From Caballeronia sp. BR00000012568055 (GTDB lineage Bacteria; Pseudomonadota; Gammaproteobacteria; Burkholderiales; Burkholderiaceae): a stretch of 64,000 nt of DNA. A program made the translations under genes and the position numbers. Shown one piece after another: positions 7,840 through 16,140 of the stretch (position 1 is its first letter; every line of letters starts with the position of its first letter). Location of the stretch: assembly GCF_029439455.1 (NCBI RefSeq), contig NZ_JAQFVG010000358.1, positions 62,001 to 126,000 of the forward strand, given 5' to 3'. The notes beneath the pieces were generated by a model. That model saw only the letters and a program-made list of their open reading frames with translations. It searched no databases and was not told where the DNA came from.

Positions 7840-10176
7840 TTACGAATTCACGGATGGCAAAGCGTCTGCGCTCGGCAGGCTGACTTCGAAAGATTCGGTG
7901 GCTTGTCCCTTGCACCAGCGCGTCCAGATCGTGCGCAAGGCTTGCGACAAACCGGCTGCGACTTTTGCGGGCTGGAATGCGGCGGATTGCGTGCATCGTT
8001 CGCGCAGGCTGGTTCGCAGTGCGTTGAGCGCGACGGTATCGCGCGACAGGGCGATTGCTTTTTCGACGAAATCGTCGCGATCGCGTGCAATGAATTCGCT
8101 CAATCCGACGTGGCTGAGCCAGCAGGCGCTGCCGCGGCTCGCCAGCGTGTCGCCGGGAATCGTGACGGTCGGCACGCCCATCCATAAGGCGTTGAGCGTG
8201 GTCGTCGAACCGGCGTACGGGAAGGCGTCGAGACACAGATCGACTTGATGATGCTGCTGCAGATACACCGGCACGCCCGCGCGCGGACGGAACGCCAGCC
8301 GCGATGCGTCGATGCCTTCGGCGGCGAACCAGTCGAGGAACTGCTTGCGGTCGAGATCGCGTCCGGTGGCGCCCAGAATCATGCGCGAGGTCGGATCGGC
8401 ATGGAGCACGCGCGCCCACACCGCGATCACATCCGGACGCAGCTTGTTGAGCCGGTTGAAGCTGCCGTAGGTGATATAGCCGTTGTGCAGCGCGGGCAGG
8501 CCATTGACCGGCGGGCAATGCTGCGGCGGCATGAACGGCGCGATGGCGGGCAAACGGATGATCTTTTCCAGATACTGCTTTTCGAACTCACCTTCCGGCG
8601 CGATGAAACGATCCGCGATCTGATAATCCATCGCTTTCAAACCCGTGGTCGCCGGATAGCCGATCCACGAAACCTGCACGGGCGCGGGCTTGCGCGCCAG
8701 CGCGACGAGCCGGTTGCGCCCGGTGTGGCCCGACAGATCGATCAGGATATCGATACGATCGCGGCGCACCTGTGCGGCGAAGGCTTCGTTGGTGAGGCCG
8801 GTGACTTCCTGCCAGCTATCGGCCCAGCCGCGCAGCAGGTCGGTGGTTGCATCGACACGCGGGTCGTTTTGATAGAAGTGCAGCGAAAGGCTCGCGTCCT
8901 CGGTGAGATGGCGAATCACCGGCACGAGATAGGACGAAACCGCGTGATTGAACAAGTCGCCCGAAACCAGGCCGATACGCAGTTGCCGTTCGGTGTCGCG
9001 GTTGTTGGTGTGCTCCGGCCAAAGCGCGCGCACGCGTTCTTCGTGGCGCGCGCCGAAGACGCCGTGCTGTTCGCGCAGATCGTCCGGCGTGATGTTTTCG
9101 TTGTGCGTCAGGCAGAACAGCATATTGCTGTGCGAGACGTCGTCCATCGGATTGAGTTCGATGGCGCGGCGAAAGCTTTCCTCGGCGGCACGCATTACGC
9201 CTTGTTCGAGCAGGATGAACCCGAGCGCGCTGTGTCCCGCCGCGACATTCGGCGCCAGCTCGATAGCCCGTCTGGCCGTGATGATCGCCGCGTCCGAGCG
9301 GCCTTGCGTGGCTTGAGCGAGCGCCAGCAGGCGATGCCCTTCCGCGTGCTGCGGATCGACGGCCAGCAGCGCGCGCGCGGCGGCTTCGCACTCGGCGGAA
9401 CGGCCCAGCAGGCGCAGCGTATCGGCGAGCAGCAAATGCGTGATCGGATCGGCGGGCAGCATGGCCAGCGTTTTCCGCGCGGTTTCGATGGCTTCGAGGA
9501 AATCGCCGTGCTTGTGCAGGGAAATGGTCAGTGCGCGCCACGTCATGCCGTCCGACGGATAGCGTTTCACCAGCTTGCGCGCCGCCGTGACGGCTTCGGT
9601 GAAGCGGCTCTTGGCGAAGTGCATCGCGTGCTGATCCAGCTCGTGCTTGCTGGCGCGGCGGCCGTTATCGGCGGGTTTTTGTTCCGGCGTGCCGGGTTGC
9701 GCCGCGGCTTCGAGCGTGATTTGAATCGGCTGCGCGCCATTGGCGCTGGTCTGGAGCGCAACGCCGGGCGTGGCCATCTGCAAAATCAGGCCGTCGAGCG
9801 CCGGACCATGCACGCCCTGTTTCTGCGCGATTTCCACCGCGATCCACGCCGCAGCGGTCTGCCCGCTCTCACGCAGCGCGTTGATATAGCTGACCCAGTA
9901 ATTGCCGTTGTTCGGCGCAATGCCGAGCGCGGTTTCGAATAGCGCGATGGCATCGGCGGGGCGGTCGGTCTGCACTTTCAGGACCGCGAGGTTGTAGTTC
10001 GCGTCGCCATGATTCGGCACCGCGCCGATGATGGCTTCGTAGAGCGCTTCGGCATCGTCGAAGCGCTCTTCGGTGTGATGCTCGATCGCGCTCTGCATGA
10101 CCAGCGCGATATCGTGCTCGAACTGTTGTTCGGGCGTGAGCGTCGCGGCGGCGGGCGTCAGGGAAATTTCAGTCAT
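7840..10176 (-). CDS. TPR-containing O-GlcNAc-transferase (SPINDLY)-like glycosyltransferase, probable flagellin glycosyltransferase
   Basis: 778 residues. The N-terminal half (about 10-340) is built of tetratricopeptide repeats (for example AEALYEAIIGAVPNHGDANYNLAVL and AEESFRRAIELNPMDDVSHSNMLF). The C-terminal half is a GT41 catalytic region: IGLVSGDLFNHAVSSYLVPVI with the conserved His, DILIDLSGHTGRNRLVALARKPAPVQVSWIGYPATTGL, YGSFNRLNKLRPDVI, and DAFPYAGSTTTLNALWMGVPTVTIPGDTLASRGSACWL. Such enzymes O-glycosylate Ser/Thr of cytoplasmic proteins. Its position just after fliC-fliD-fliT and before two amino-sugar genes points to flagellin as acceptor (inference). A terminator separates it from fliT, so the cassette probably has its own promoter in 10177-10285, which I could not define. 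Confidence 0.88.
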   Translation of the reverse strand: MTEISLTPAAATLTPEQQFEHDIALVMQSAIEHHTEERFDDAEALYEAIIGAVPNHGDANYNLAVLKVQTDRPADAIALFETALGIAPNNGNYWVSYINALRESGQTAAAWIAVEIAQKQGVHGPALDGLILQMATPGVALQTSANGAQPIQITLEAAAQPGTPEQKPADNGRRASKHELDQHAMHFAKSRFTEAVTAARKLVKRYPSDGMTWRALTISLHKHGDFLEAIETARKTLAMLPADPITHLLLADTLRLLGRSAECEAAARALLAVDPQHAEGHRLLALAQATQGRSDAAIITARRAIELAPNVAAGHSALGFILLEQGVMRAAEESFRRAIELNPMDDVSHSNMLFCLTHNENITPDDLREQHGVFGARHEERVRALWPEHTNNRDTERQLRIGLVSGDLFNHAVSSYLVPVIRHLTEDASLSLHFYQNDPRVDATTDLLRGWADSWQEVTGLTNEAFAAQVRRDRIDILIDLSGHTGRNRLVALARKPAPVQVSWIGYPATTGLKAMDYQIADRFIAPEGEFEKQYLEKIIRLPAIAPFMPPQHCPPVNGLPALHNGYITYGSFNRLNKLRPDVIAVWARVLHADPTSRMILGATGRDLDRKQFLDWFAAEGIDASRLAFRPRAGVPVYLQQHHQVDLCLDAFPYAGSTTTLNALWMGVPTVTIPGDTLASRGSACWLSHVGLSEFIARDRDDFVEKAIALSRDTVALNALRTSLRERCTQSAAFQPAKVAAGLSQALRTIWTRWCKGQATESFEVSLPSADALPSVNS

Positions 10177-10282
10177 GGCATGGCGCGTTTAGGATGTAGA
10201 CGGATTATCCCGTCGGTCCCGCGCCGCCGAAGCCGGGAGAAAGCACCAAAAATCCCGCCAAATTGAGCAATCGGCGGCCAAT

Positions 10283-10308
10283 GAAAAAAGCCCTCGCGTG
10301 GAGGGCTT
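10283..10308 (-). terminator. Intrinsic terminator downstream of fliT
   Basis: Stem AAGCCCTC (10288-10295), loop GCGTG, GAGGGCTT (10301-10308), followed on the minus strand by a T-run. It closes the fliD-fliT transcript and insulates the glycosylation cassette. Confidence 0.82.
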
Positions 10309-10333
10309 CGAGTCTGAATCGGCTTGCGCAGCC

Positions 10334-10648
10334 TTACAGCGACGCGGTCCGCTGATACATGCCGACGCTTTTTACACGGCCCATCGCGGCGCGATATTCC
10401 GTTTGCAGCGTGTCCTGCGCCTCGCGTGCGCGCGTGAACAAGGTCGCGGCGCTCGCCTGAATGCGGCGGATCGATTCCATCGCTTCGGGCGTCTGCTCCG
10501 GGCTCAGGCGATGCAGCAGCGCCGTGCGCTCGTCGGCGAGTTGCGCGGCGCGGGTCCAGTCGAGCATCGTGGCGGCGAATTCGATTTCCTGCGTCTTCGC
10601 CAGCAATGCTTCGATCAGTTTTGCCTGGTCCATGCGTTCCATGTTCAT
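10334..10648 (-). CDS. fliT: FliT-like flagellar export chaperone
   Basis: Small all-helical protein of 104 residues (LIEALLAKTQEIEFAATMLDWTRAAQLADERTALLHRL...). Helical content, size and the position 9 nt after fliD match FliT, the cytoplasmic chaperone of the FliD cap protein, which in enterics also binds FlhDC and reduces class II transcription. Sequence conservation in FliT is poor, so the call rests on context as much as on sequence. GGGAG lies only 2 nt before the first ATG but 8 nt before the in-frame ATG at 10642, so translation may begin at the third codon. Confidence 0.75.
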   Translation of the reverse strand: MNMERMDQAKLIEALLAKTQEIEFAATMLDWTRAAQLADERTALLHRLSPEQTPEAMESIRRIQASAATLFTRAREAQDTLQTEYRAAMGRVKSVGMYQRTASL

Positions 10649-10657
10649 CGCTCCCGC

Positions 10658-12157
10658 TTAGCTCTTGGCCGTGGCCAGCGCGCCTGCGCTGTTGGTGCCG
10701 CCGAACAACTGCGTCAGATATTGCGAGTTGTTGTTCATCGTCGCCATCAGCGTGTTCAGCGCGGTGAACTGCGCCTGATACTGCGCCGTCAATTGCGATG
10801 TGTACGTCGCCAGATTCGACTGCTGCGTTGTGAGATTGGTCAGGTCCTTGTTCAGCACCGTCGTGCGCGCCGCGATGATGCCGGTCGTTGAGGTGAACGA
10901 GGTGACCGCATCGTTCAATTGCTTGCCGATACCGTTGGTCGCGTTGAACAGCGAATTCACCGTCGATGCATTGGTGGTCAGCGCAGTGTTGAGCTTGGTG
11001 CTGTCGAGCGCGAGCGTGCCGTCCGCGTTCAGCGAAATGCCGATCGACGCCAGGCTCGAGGTCGTGCCGCCCGACGTCACGCCATGCGCGATGATCGACG
11101 ACACCGTGCTCTTGACCGAGTTCAGCGTCGAATCGCCGAGCAGCGGGCCTTGCGACGACGCGGTGGAATCGTATTTGGTCAGCGTGCTCATCGTCGTGAC
11201 GAGCGTGTTGTAGAGGCTGACGAAGTTGCTGATCGCGCTCGACTGGCTGCTGGTGTCGGAGGCGATCGTCAAGGTTTGCGAATTATTCGCGGAGTTCGCG
11301 GCGGCGGCGCTCAGGTTGATCGTCACGCCCGCGATGGCCGAGTTGATCGCGTTGGTCGAACTCGTGCCCGCAATGCCGTTGATGCTGTACGACGCGTCTT
11401 GCGCCGCCGTGCTCTGCGTCCACGCCGAAGCCGTGTTCGCCGAGGTAATCGTCGATGCACCGCCCGTGCTGCTTGCCGTCGAGGTCACGCCGAGACTGGA
11501 CAGGCCGCCCGAGTCGTCGGTGATGTTGCTGGTCGAGACGCTGATCGCGTTGGCCGAACCCGTCGTAGTGGAGCGCAGCACGATATGCGCGCCGTCCGTA
11601 CCGTTGACGATAGTCGCCGTCACGCCCGGATTGTCGGACGCGCCGTTGATCGCCGCCGCGATGCCGGACAGCGTGTTGTTGGTGCTATCGACACTGATGC
11701 TGCTCGACTTGCCGCCCACGGAAACCGTAAGCGTGCCCGCGCCGAGCGCAGTGGATGCGCCGAATGCCGCGGACGACAAGGCTTGCGAAGAAGCCACGTT
11801 GTTGACCGCGATCGAATAAGAGCCAGCGACAGCGCCGGCAGCCGCGGTCGCGGTAATGCCGGTGCCGCTCATGGTGGCGGTGTACTTGGTGGCGGACGTG
11901 CCATCCGATAACGTCGATAAACCGGTCTGCAACGCGCTCAACGCGGACGACAGCGTGCCGTACGCGGAAATCTGCGTGTTGTCGGAACTGGCCTGGTTTG
12001 CGAGCGTGGCGGTCTGGCCGGCGACCTTCGCATTGACGAGGGTGGAGACCAGCGAGCTGACGTCCATGCTCGAATTGCCGGTCGAGCCGCTGATGATCGA
12101 CTGCGCGGCTTGTTGCAGAGCGGTCTGATCGGCACTGGTCGACGAAACGGTTGACAT
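10658..12157 (-). CDS. fliD: Flagellar hook-associated protein 2 (filament cap) FliD
   Basis: 499 residues, Ser/Thr/Ala rich with very few charged residues, as in exported axial proteins. The N-terminus (MDVSSLVSTLVNAKVAGQTATLANQASSDNTQISAYGTLSSALSALQTGL) and the C-terminal coiled coil (TTVLNKDLTNLTTQQSNLATYTSQLTAQYQAQFTALNTLMATMNNNSQYLTQLFGG) are the FliD_N and FliD_C signatures. FliD forms the cap under which flagellin subunits assemble. A GGAG ribosome-binding site precedes the ATG. It lies between fliC (upstream, 188 bp gap) and fliT. Confidence 0.95.
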   Translation of the reverse strand: MSTVSSTSADQTALQQAAQSIISGSTGNSSMDVSSLVSTLVNAKVAGQTATLANQASSDNTQISAYGTLSSALSALQTGLSTLSDGTSATKYTATMSGTGITATAAAGAVAGSYSIAVNNVASSQALSSAAFGASTALGAGTLTVSVGGKSSSISVDSTNNTLSGIAAAINGASDNPGVTATIVNGTDGAHIVLRSTTTGSANAISVSTSNITDDSGGLSSLGVTSTASSTGGASTITSANTASAWTQSTAAQDASYSINGIAGTSSTNAINSAIAGVTINLSAAAANSANNSQTLTIASDTSSQSSAISNFVSLYNTLVTTMSTLTKYDSTASSQGPLLGDSTLNSVKSTVSSIIAHGVTSGGTTSSLASIGISLNADGTLALDSTKLNTALTTNASTVNSLFNATNGIGKQLNDAVTSFTSTTGIIAARTTVLNKDLTNLTTQQSNLATYTSQLTAQYQAQFTALNTLMATMNNNSQYLTQLFGGTNSAGALATAKS

Positions 12158-12264
12158 CGTAATGCTCCGTGGTTCGGAAATTCAGTAAAACAGACGATGA
12201 TCGGGAGCGCATCGACATCAATATGCTTCGCGCGCGTGCAACCGATCCCGTGAAACAAATGCGT

Positions 12265-12286
12265 GTTGGGAGGCGAGCCTCCCAAC
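12265..12286 (-). terminator. Hairpin in the fliC-fliD intergenic region
   Basis: A perfect 10-bp stem, GTTGGGAGGC / GCCTCCCAAC around GA, lies 60 bp after the fliC stop. On the minus strand a moderately T-rich stretch follows. A second GC hairpin (12304-12327) lies closer to fliC but lacks a T-run. Together they may end or attenuate the abundant fliC transcript or protect its 3' end. Confidence 0.5.
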
Positions 12287-12345
12287 ATTTGCTGCTTTTT
12301 ACTGCGCCGCCCGTCGGAGCGCGGCGCTTTTCTACTTCGTCAAAC

Positions 12346-13509
12346 TTAGCCGAGCAGCTTCAGAACTTGCTGCGGTGCCGAGTTCGCTTGCGCCAGAACC
12401 GAGATACCTGCTTGTTGCAGAACCTGAGCCTTCGACAGATTCGCCGTTTCTTGCGCGAAGTTGGCGTCGGTGATTTGCGACTGAGCCGAGGACAAGTCCG
12501 TCGAAACAGCCTGCTGCGACGAAGCGATTGCCGTGAAGCGGTTTTGTGCTGCGCCGAGCTGAGCTTGCAGGTTGTTCACCGTGGTCAGCGCGTTGTCGAT
12601 CGAAACCATCGCGACGTTTGCACCGCTCACCGTGCTGATGTCGAGGTTCGACACGTTAGCCGGCTTGTTGACCTTGTTGATCTGCGCCACGGCGTTGCTG
12701 ATTGCCGTGAGCGAAGCTGCCGACATACCCGAGCTGGTTGCGCCCGAGCTGAGTGCCAGCGTGGTGATCGGAGCCGTTGCCGAGCCGCCGGTCGTGCCTG
12801 CGCTGAAAATCGTGTTGGCGACTGTGCTGGTCAGTGCCGTGCCGTTCTGGTCGGTGAACGTGAAGCCGCCCGAACCGTCGGACACGACGTTGACCGCCGT
12901 GATCGATGCGCTCGAAGCCGTGCTCGTGTAAGCGCCGGTGGACGACAGTTGCAGGCCGCTGACCGTGCCGACCGTTTGACCCTTCGCCACCACGCCGCCG
13001 CCGAGGCTGTTCGCCGACATGCTGCCCGACAGATCGAGGTTGATCGTCTGACCGACGTTCGCGCCGACCTGGAAGTTCACGATGCCAGCCGAGCCATCGA
13101 GAATGTTCGTGCCGTTGTACGTCGTTTGCGACGCGATACGGTTCACTTCCTGAATTTGCTGCGAAACTTCTTGTTGCAGCGCGGCCTGGTCGCTCGACGA
13201 CATCGTGCCCGTCGAAGCTTGCACAGCCAGCGTACGGATACGTTGCAGGCTGGAGGTCAGCGAGGACAGTGCGCTGGACGCCGTCTGGACCATCGACACG
13301 CCGTCGTTCGCATTCGACACGCCTTGGTTCAGGCCGTTGATCTGCGTTTGCATACGGGTGGAGATCGCGAGACCTGCTGCGTCGTCTGCTGCGCTGTTGA
13401 TGCGCTTGCCCGACGAGAGACGCGAAATAGCCGACGACAGGGCGCTCTGCGTGTTGTTCAGGTTGTTCTGAGCGACGAGCGAGTTGATATTGCTATTGAT
13501 ACCGATCAT
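12346..13509 (-). CDS. fliC: Flagellin FliC
   Basis: 387 residues, cysteine-free. The conserved D0/D1 N-terminus (MIGINSNINSLVAQNNLNNTQ, LSSGKRINSAADDAAGLAISTRMQTQINGLNQGVSNANDGVSMVQTA) and C-terminus (LGAAQNRFTAIASSQQAVSTDLSSAQSQITDANFAQETANLSKAQVLQQAGISVLAQANSAPQQVLKLLG) flank a short Ser/Thr-rich variable centre (about 170-290), the likely O-glycosylation region. A strong AAGGAG ribosome-binding site lies 8 nt upstream of the ATG, and a sigma28 promoter is about 100 bp upstream. It is the major filament subunit, exported by the flagellar type III system. Confidence 0.97.
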   Translation of the reverse strand: MIGINSNINSLVAQNNLNNTQSALSSAISRLSSGKRINSAADDAAGLAISTRMQTQINGLNQGVSNANDGVSMVQTASSALSSLTSSLQRIRTLAVQASTGTMSSSDQAALQQEVSQQIQEVNRIASQTTYNGTNILDGSAGIVNFQVGANVGQTINLDLSGSMSANSLGGGVVAKGQTVGTVSGLQLSSTGAYTSTASSASITAVNVVSDGSGGFTFTDQNGTALTSTVANTIFSAGTTGGSATAPITTLALSSGATSSGMSAASLTAISNAVAQINKVNKPANVSNLDISTVSGANVAMVSIDNALTTVNNLQAQLGAAQNRFTAIASSQQAVSTDLSSAQSQITDANFAQETANLSKAQVLQQAGISVLAQANSAPQQVLKLLG

Positions 13510-13609
13510 TTTAAATTTCTCCTTGGGAGATAAGTCTGGCTTTGGCTTAACACCGATTTTGCTTCTTAGCGAACCTGCTTATTCGGTGATAGCCGGCCGC
13601 TTACTTTGG

Positions 13610-13636
13610 TTTTCGGCCCCTTAGAACAAAACTTAA
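13610..13636 (-). promoter_or_regulatory. Sigma28 (FliA) promoter of fliC
   Basis: On the minus strand: TTAAGTTT (13636-13629), an 11-nt spacer, then GCCGAAAA (13617-13610). The consensus is TAAAGTTT-N11-GCCGATAA, so each element matches 7 of 8 with exact spacing. The implied leader to the fliC ATG at 13509 is about 95 nt. Confidence 0.88.
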
Positions 13637-13786
13637 GAGCCGTTGACTTTATTTGTGTAACGAATCGCAACAGGTGCTCGGGGCTTGCTTGCGCGTACGT
13701 GCGCTCGCTTGCAAACGCCCGCCCGGCAAGGCGGAGCAATCGCGCGTATGCTTTTCCGTTCGTTTCCAATAACTCCCGGAGCATCC

Positions 13787-14737
13787 ATGTCTGCACGCAA
13801 TATCGGCACGTCGGACCTGAAAGTTCAGCCCCTCGTATTCGGTGGCAATGTTTTTGGCTGGACTGCTGACGAGCGAACGTCTTTTTCCATCCTCGATGCC
13901 TTTGTCGATCACGGACTTAACTTCATCGATACCGCCGATGTTTATTCGGCGTGGATCGAAGGACATACCGGCGGCGAGTCGGAAACCATCATCGGCAAAT
14001 GGTTCAAGGAGAGCGGCAAGCGCGACAAAATCGTGCTGGCGACCAAAGTCGGCATGTTGAGCACGCGCGCGGGGCTGTCGGCGGCGAATATCGCGGCGGC
14101 GGTGGGCGACTCCTTGCGCCGCCTGAAAACCGATTACATCGACGTCTATTTCTCCCATCTCGACGACGACAAGACGCCGCTCGACGAGACGCTGAACGCG
14201 TATCAAAAGCTCATCAAGGCGGGCAAGGTGCGCGTGATCGGCGCGTCGAACTACACGGGCGCGCGGCTGGAAGAGGCGCTGAAGGTGGCGAAGGAATCGG
14301 GTTTGCCGGCGTATCAGATTCTTCAGCCGGAGTACAACCTGTACGACCGCGAAGGCTACGAGACCGATCTCGAACCGGTGGCGACGGCGAACAAGGTCGC
14401 GGTGGTGACGTACTTCAGCCTGGCGAGCGGCTTTCTGTCGGGCAAATATCGCTCGAAGGAAGATTTGCAGGGCAAAGCGCGCGGCTCGCGCGTGGAAAAA
14501 TATCTCGATGCGCGCGGCCTGAAAATTCTCGACGCGCTCGACGAAGTCGCCAAACGCAACGACACCACGCCCGCGACCGTCGCGCTGGCGTGGGCGATCG
14601 CGCGGCCGAGCGTCACCGCGCCGATCGCGAGCGCGACGTCGGTCGAGCAACTCGAAAGTCTCGCGCACGCCACGCGCCTCACGCTTTCGTCCGACGACAT
14701 CGAATTGCTCGACGACGCCAGCGCCTGGCAGCGATAA
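13787..14737 (+). CDS. Aldo/keto reductase
   Basis: 316 residues beginning MSARNIGTSDLKVQPLVFGGNVFGW. AKR (beta/alpha)8 barrel motifs: GLNFIDTADVYSAW with the catalytic Asp and Tyr, KIVLATKVG with Lys, YIDVYFSHLDDDKTPLDETL with the fourth-position His, VRVIGASNY, and the NADPH-binding C-terminal part (ARPSVTAPIASATSVEQLESL). It reduces an aldehyde or ketone with NADPH; the substrate is unknown. A CCCGGAGC ribosome-binding site 7 nt upstream supports the ATG at 13787 over longer in-frame starts that would reach into the fliC promoter region. It is divergent from fliC. Confidence 0.9.
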   Translation: MSARNIGTSDLKVQPLVFGGNVFGWTADERTSFSILDAFVDHGLNFIDTADVYSAWIEGHTGGESETIIGKWFKESGKRDKIVLATKVGMLSTRAGLSAANIAAAVGDSLRRLKTDYIDVYFSHLDDDKTPLDETLNAYQKLIKAGKVRVIGASNYTGARLEEALKVAKESGLPAYQILQPEYNLYDREGYETDLEPVATANKVAVVTYFSLASGFLSGKYRSKEDLQGKARGSRVEKYLDARGLKILDALDEVAKRNDTTPATVALAWAIARPSVTAPIASATSVEQLESLAHATRLTLSSDDIELLDDASAWQR

Positions 14738-15076
14738 CGCTGGCGCATCAAGGGCTTGGCGCGGGCGCGATGATCTGGTAACATCGCGCCCGAATCGAGA
14801 AATGTGCCCGATTTCTTGCCGTCGCCGTCGAAAAAGACAATGTCGATCAAAGACAGCGACCGGCTCCGAAATGCGCGCTCTGGCTTTTTCCTCCGAGCAC
14901 GCACACCGCTCACGCGGTTGTTGAAACTCAAACTCTCTCTTTTCCGGCCTCCGTGGCCGCTTTGCTCGTGTCCGTCGCGCCGTTTCATTGCGTGCCGCCG
15001 GACGATCGGAGTGCCGGCGCGCGGCGCATCAACACCGTCGCGCATTTAGAAACACGTTTAGCGAAACAGGATTTCC
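14738..15076 (+). other. Intergenic region upstream of rpsU
   Basis: About 340 bp with no credible gene. It presumably carries the rpsU promoter and a long pyrimidine-rich leader (around 14925-14955). I could not identify a defined promoter or riboswitch. Confidence 0.4.
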
Positions 15077-15289
15077 ATGACCACCATCACCCTCAAAGAA
15101 AACGAGCCGTTCGACGTCGCGATCCGTCGCTTCCGTCGCACCATCGAGCGTAACGGCCTGATCGCCGAACTGCGCGAGCGTCAGTCGTACGAAAAGCCGA
15201 CCACCGAGCGTAAGCGCAAGAAGGCCGCCGCGGTCGCGCGTCTGCGCAAGCGCCTGCGTAGCCAGATGCTGCCGAAGAAGATGCACTAA
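15077..15289 (+). CDS. rpsU: 30S ribosomal protein S21
   Basis: 70 residues: [41 protein letters not shown] and a basic tail [16 protein letters not shown]. Length and composition match bS21, which sits near the platform of the small subunit and helps translation initiation. The gene stands alone here and is not followed by dnaG/rpoD as in many proteobacteria, so it may be one of several rpsU copies in the genome. It is convergent with the unknown gene at 15321. Confidence 0.95.
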   Translation: MTTITLKENEPFDVAIRRFRRTIERNGLIAELRERQSYEKPTTERKRKKAAAVARLRKRLRSQMLPKKMH

Positions 15290-15320
15290 AGCGTTTTTGT
15301 TTCTGCGTCCGTGGTTTGCT

Positions 15321-15698
15321 TTATGCGAACGCGTGCCGTTTGCCCAGCGCGGCCAGCAAATGCGGCCATTCCTCGACGCTGGCGTCGTCGTGAATCTGCT
15401 CCAGTTCGATCAGCAGATTGATCACGTTCGGATCGTACGCATTCACGTTCGATGCGTAGAGCGTGCGCAGCAGCGCGCCATCCTGCGCGTGCCGATAGTA
15501 CGAAATGCCGACGCCTTCGAGCCTGGCATCGTAAAGATCGTCACGCACCAGCGATCCGATCGCGCACTTGCGGCCATTCGGACTGCGCAGCCGGCACGAC
15601 CCGTTATCGTCTTCCGACACCGCGCCCTGCGCGAGCAAATGCCCGCGCACGTGTTCGTAAATGTCCTGCGGGCTCAACATCTTGATAGGGCTCAACAT
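15321..15698 (-). CDS. Unknown protein, paralogue A of a tandem pair
   Basis: 125 residues, unrecognised. Pattern: DIYEHVRGHLLAQGAV, then RLRSPNGRKCAIGSLVRDDLYDARLEGVGISYY, NVNAYDPNVINLLIELEQIHDD and EEWPHLLAALGKRHAF. The next gene upstream (15715-16140) shows the same ordered landmarks (HL..QG, C.IG, Y...EGV, N.YDP....LL, HD, EW), so the two are tandem paralogues. An 11-nt sequence, GGGCTCAACAT, occurs at 15670-15680 and 15688-15698, so the first codons repeat (MLSPIK MLSPQD), and initiation could be at either ATG. No signal peptide or membrane segment. Function unknown. Confidence 0.7.
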   Translation of the reverse strand: MLSPIKMLSPQDIYEHVRGHLLAQGAVSEDDNGSCRLRSPNGRKCAIGSLVRDDLYDARLEGVGISYYRHAQDGALLRTLYASNVNAYDPNVINLLIELEQIHDDASVEEWPHLLAALGKRHAFA

Positions 15699-15714
15699 CG
15701 CGACACCCGAACGC

Positions 15715-16140
15715 TTACGCAGCCGATTTCAAAAGCTCGGCCGACAGACCGAACTGACGCGCAATCGAAGTAAGACGATCACGCCATTCCCATTTGCCGA
15801 ACACGTCGTGGACGTTTTGCAGGCAGGAGAGCAGTTCGACGGTGGCCGGATCGTAGACGTTGATGCGGGCGCGCAGCAGCGCACGCTTGAGCGCGGCGAC
15901 GCCGACATCCATATAGGCAGGCACCGCGTCCGGCGACTTGTTGATGAAGCGCACCGGCACGCCTTCCATGGCCGTGACGTAATCGCGCGGCTTGATGATG
16001 CCGCCGATCGGGCAGCCGCCGCAGTAACCGCGATAAGCACCGCCACCGTGCGGCAGCAAAGCGGCTTGCCCCTGCACGAAGAGATGCTGGACGGCGTTGT
16101 TGAAAATCTCCTGATGCGTCAGGAAGTTCAGGCTTTTCAT
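15715..16140 (-). CDS. Unknown protein, paralogue B of a tandem pair
   Basis: 141 residues from ATG 16140, chosen because GGGAGAAG lies 4 nt upstream. A longer in-frame start at 16194 has no such site. Residues: EIFNNAVQHLFVQGQAALLPHGGG, CGGCPIGGIIKPRDYVTAMEGVPVRF, AALKRALLRARINVYDPATVELLSCLQNVHD and WEWRDRLTSIARQFGL. The cysteine-containing C.IG motif and the YDP...LL...HD helix are shared with the downstream gene. It appears cytoplasmic and I do not recognise the family. The 16-nt gap between the pair suggests one transcript. Confidence 0.7.
   Translation of the reverse strand: MKSLNFLTHQEIFNNAVQHLFVQGQAALLPHGGGAYRGYCGGCPIGGIIKPRDYVTAMEGVPVRFINKSPDAVPAYMDVGVAALKRALLRARINVYDPATVELLSCLQNVHDVFGKWEWRDRLTSIARQFGLSAELLKSAA

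Noticed and set aside
10259-10282. Sigma54-like TGG...TTGCT element upstream of the OGT-like gene
   Set aside because: Spacing between the GG and GC dinucleotides is 9 nt, not 10, and it overlaps the fliT terminator.
11226-11819. Hydrophobic plus-strand frame inside fliD resembling a membrane protein
   Set aside because: Antisense of Ser/Thr/Ala-rich codons gives a false hydrophobic protein; similar artefacts occur over fliC (12572-12931).
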